From the NCBI RefSeq assembly GCF_900114085.1, contig NZ_FORU01000013.1, positions 43,924 to 107,923 of the forward strand: 64,000 nucleotides of DNA, given 5' to 3'. Numbering within the stretch: position 1 is the stretch's first letter; every line of letters starts with the position of its first letter. The notes below the pieces were generated by a model. That model was not told the origin of the DNA. It did no database searches and was given only the letters and a program-made list of their open reading frames with translations. Source of the DNA: Myroides guanonis. Lineage in GTDB: Bacteria > Bacteroidota > Bacteroidia > Flavobacteriales > Flavobacteriaceae. A program made the translations under genes and the position numbers. Below are positions 61,574 to 64,000 of this stretch, in pieces.

Positions 61574-64000
61574 TTAGTTCTCTTTTACAGAAAATACAAT
61601 ATTGATAAAGCTTCCGTTATTAATGTCAGCACCAGAAGCAACAGTGTATGTTAACAGACCACTAGGTGTAATACTATTAATAGTAAACACGTTAGATGTT
61701 GCATAAGTAATATGATAATCCAACTCGCTAGATGGCAAAACAGGGAGAGTTCCTCCACTACTCATAACTGGACTACCAAACTGTGCTGAATAAATAGCAT
61801 ATAGATTAATAGTTCCCACACGAGTACCATTGTTAAATGTAACTCCAGCTTGCCCTAACTGACTTTCTGCTGTAGGGACTAACACTGATGGCATGTAGAA
61901 GAATTTTGGCATTGCTGCTTTTAATGCTTTCACAACATCTCCGTTCATATCAACAGCTAATAAATGTTGTGTAACACCAGTATTATCTGTTCCTTGTGTT
62001 TTTGTCTTATCCAATCCTTTAACAGCTAATGTATTTGAAGCTGAAGTTGTAATTTCAGTAGCCTTGACTAAAGCACCTCCTAATTGAACATTATTAAGTG
62101 TTTTGGTAAGTCCATTATCCGCTGTAACTTCTAATGTAGATTGATTAACCCATACTGGCTTATTATCAGATCCCGTTACCAACACTTGATTTGCTCCAGC
62201 ATCCGCAATGTCTTCTGGTTTAATTGTGCCATTTTTAATTTCAGAAGTTGTGATTGATTCTGACTTAACACGCAAACTTGTTTCAACCAATGTAGCACCC
62301 GTTCCTCCAGTTACAACTTCTATTGTGGCAGTAGTTGCATTACCAGCAGCAGTTAAATTTTTTGCATTTGTTACATTTCCAGCATTTACACTAGGAGTTT
62401 TTGTTATCCATTTATCCCCTTCAAACACCAATACATTCCCTTCTAAAGGACTGGTAGCTTCTAAAACTTTACCCTGAATCTTTGAAAGTGTTGTTGCGCT
62501 AGCATTCCCTGTTACATCACCATTTAAAGCTATAGTAGCTGGGTTAGCTGCCACTGTGTAAGTCGTAGTGTTATCTACTGTTAATGGTGTAACAATTATA
62601 CCTGTTCCTTGTTCAACTACAGTTAATAATTGATTGTCTTGTATGGCTGCTTTAGAAACATTTACCTTATATTTATCTGCAGAAGTTCCACTACCACTAA
62701 CTGTAGTATTGATACCATCCACCAAATAAGTTACTTGCAATGCTGATAAATCGATTTCTTTTTCTCCTCCCCTCTCTAAAATGATTTTTAAAGTATTTCC
62801 AGTAAGAGTAAAAGAAGTAATCTGTTGATTATCTGTATTGGTGTCTACAGCAGCTGCTATATCCGCTAATGGAACTGTTACAGTATTTCCCCTGTCAATT
62901 GTTATGGATAAGTTAGTACCAATAATCTTAAAATCTTTAAGCTCTTGATTATCCGTATTATCCAAATATTTAGTCAAATCTACTGCTGGTGTTGAAATTA
63001 CTCCATTGACGTTGCTCACAAGATTATTATCTGTGAGTTCCAATATATTTGTAGTTGTAGGAACTATTTCAGATTGATCCACCCAAGCAGTATTACCATT
63101 TTTAGTCACCATCACTTGACCATTAGTACCTGGTGTTACATTTAAAGTCACATCGGTTAAGGTTGCACCTGCCCCTCCTGTAACTGTAATATTATTACTA
63201 GTAATACCTTTTGTTGAAGTAACGACATCTTCTAAAGTAACAGAAGAATCTACACCATTTACAGTACTTGTTAACTCATTTCCTGAAAGACTAAGAAGAT
63301 TAGTTGTTGCATCAGTTTTAGACATCCATTTTACTTCTCCTCCATCAGTCACCAAAATATCTCCATTTACCCCAGCTTCAATTTTAGCCGTAGTTACTGC
63401 ATCATCAGCAATTTTAGCTGTTGTAACAGAATTAGGAGCTAATTTAACCTCTGTTACTCCTCCATCTGCAATTTCTATGCTTGTATTCGCCAACAATTTA
63501 TTCGCTCCGTCATTTCCAACTGTAAAAGCAATACCTCCTGCTACACTTAAATTACCTTTCGTTCCATCTACTGTGTTTATTTTAGATAGTAACTCTTCAA
63601 TCGCCGCTTGTACATTAGTAGATGTAAAACCATTTGTACTATTATTAAAAATAATTGAATTAGCATTTGTGTTAATTGTTGTAATTACATCTCCATTACC
63701 ATCTTTAAAAGTATAAATACCCCCAGCAGTTGTCACAGTAGTTGTGTTAGCGCTAAAGGTTACAGTACCATTATCTTCATCAGTATAAGTAAATGTCCCA
63801 TCTCCATTATCTGTCAAAACTGTCAAAGTCTCATTTGCTTTAACCAAAGCTCCTAGATCAATAGTTTCAGCTTCTCCTTTTGAATTGGTGTAAGTCAAAA
63901 CGTTTGTAAGAACATCATAAACTAAGCTAGTCTCATTCAGTGTCAATAAAGTAGGAACTCCTTTTTCATCAGTATAGGTAATAGCATTGTCAGTAGCGCT
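61574..64000 (-). CDS. Beta-repeat, tail-fibre-like surface protein (gene cut by right edge)
   Basis: The frame is open to the right edge: 18 codons past an internal TTG at 63946 that is not a true start. At least 808 residues are visible up to the stop at 61574. They are full of Thr, Asn, Gly and Val, with no cysteine in the visible part. Recurring modules include NGDILVTDGGEVKW-like units (about residues 193-207, 275-289, 502-514, 584-600, numbered from 63946), two VTGGxGATLxxxxL units (255-270, 545-560) and two TDNQ-led units (331-403). These resemble tail-fibre and trimeric-fibre repeats. The end (INIVFSVKEN) has no known sorting tail. Confidence 0.85.
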   Translation of the reverse strand, partial: SATDNAITYTDEKGVPTLLTLNETSLVYDVLTNVLTYTNSKGEAETIDLGALVKANETLTVLTDNGDGTFTYTDEDNGTVTFSANTTTVTTAGGIYTFKDGNGDVITTINTNANSIIFNNSTNGFTSTNVQAAIEELLSKINTVDGTKGNLSVAGGIAFTVGNDGANKLLANTSIEIADGGVTEVKLAPNSVTTAKIADDAVTTAKIEAGVNGDILVTDGGEVKWMSKTDATTNLLSLSGNELTSTVNGVDSSVTLEDVVTSTKGITSNNITVTGGAGATLTDVTLNVTPGTNGQVMVTKNGNTAWVDQSEIVPTTTNILELTDNNLVSNVNGVISTPAVDLTKYLDNTDNQELKDFKIIGTNLSITIDRGNTVTVPLADIAAAVDTNTDNQQITSFTLTGNTLKIILERGGEKEIDLSALQVTYLVDGINTTVSGSGTSADKYKVNVSKAAIQDNQLLTVVEQGTGIIVTPLTVDNTTTYTVAANPATIALNGDVTGNASATTLSKIQGKVLEATSPLEGNVLVFEGDKWITKTPSVNAGNVTNAKNLTAAGNATTATIEVVTGGTGATLVETSLRVKSESITTSEIKNGTIKPEDIADAGANQVLVTGSDNKPVWVNQSTLEVTADNGLTKTLNNVQLGGALVKATEITTSASNTLAVKGLDKTKTQGTDNTGVTQHLLAVDMNGDVVKALKAAMPKFFYMPSVLVPTAESQLGQAGVTFNNGTRVGTINLYAIYSAQFGSPVMSSGGTLPVLPSSELDYHITYATSNVFTINSITPSGLLTYTVASGADINNGSFINIVFSVKEN

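Noticed and set aside
61574..64000. Phage tail fibre gene
   Set aside because: The repeats look fibre-like, but the following genes are signal-peptide surface proteins and PorP/OmpA, not phage assembly genes.

Overview
The window reads as chromosomal DNA of a low-GC Bacteroidota, most likely a Flavobacteriaceae member (Flavobacterium/Myroides-like; genus not resolved). Pointers are the gliding and type IX secretion genes (gldF, gldG, PorP/SprF, CHU_C-type C-terminal domain), TAnnTTTG promoter elements in front of many genes, TlpA-like lipoproteins with an extra N-terminal domain, a carB without the allosteric domain, and a serC/serA-like/acyl-CoA reductase/ferredoxin cluster. I see no rRNA, tRNA, CRISPR array, intact insertion sequence or prophage.

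Layout. 1-5533 (minus) is the N-terminal part of a giant secreted adhesin running off the left edge, followed by about 1.6 kb of AT-rich DNA without a convincing gene. 7.1-17.6 kb is housekeeping: rhomboid protease, lipid A-type acyltransferase, pirin, GlmM, ACP phosphodiesterase-like protein, ClC with CBS domains, cysE-cysM-type cysteine synthesis pair, e(P4)-type acid phosphatase lipoprotein and a small lipoprotein. 17.7-20.3 kb (minus) is a compact signalling operon: a 59-aa peptide, a LytS-type kinase with a C-terminal 2TM domain, a stand-alone 2TM protein and a LytTR regulator, all overlapping. 20.6-33.7 kb holds a pRiA4b/IS1096-passenger-like acidic protein, a nucleoid-associated protein, a META-domain protein, YbaK, a 2OG-Fe dioxygenase/SUI1/nucleoside phosphorylase run, a CoA-transferase, an orphan periplasmic-binding-fold protein with a transglutaminase-like membrane protein, and two tandem TlpA-like lipoproteins. 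33.8-38.6 kb (minus) is dnaN plus SAM-hydroxide adenosyltransferase, ABM protein, gldF and gldG, divergent from phoH. 39.8-43.6 kb (minus) is the acyl-CoA reductase, serC, serA-like and DUF937-like cluster, divergent from a ferredoxin. 44-52.6 kb holds an LTA-synthase-like sulfatase-fold protein, rpmH, carB, rmuC and mgtE.

52.7-64 kb (minus) is an apparent operon for cell-surface display: a beta-repeat fibre-like protein (cut by the right edge), a small secreted protein, a large DUF11-like protein, a CHU_C-tailed protein, PorP/SprF, two OmpA-family proteins and, last, a CI-repressor-like regulator. PorP/SprF proteins are known to serve export or anchoring of type B (CHU_C) T9SS cargo, so the genes plausibly form one surface structure with its anchor.

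The points I find most worth following are the SerA-like protein that has lost catalytic Arg, His and a Rossmann glycine while sitting in the serine operon, the CI-like repressor with a dead protease dyad at the end of the adhesin operon, the overlooked 59-aa gene overlapping the LytS-2TM kinase, and two divergent gene pairs whose promoters face each other at almost the same bases.
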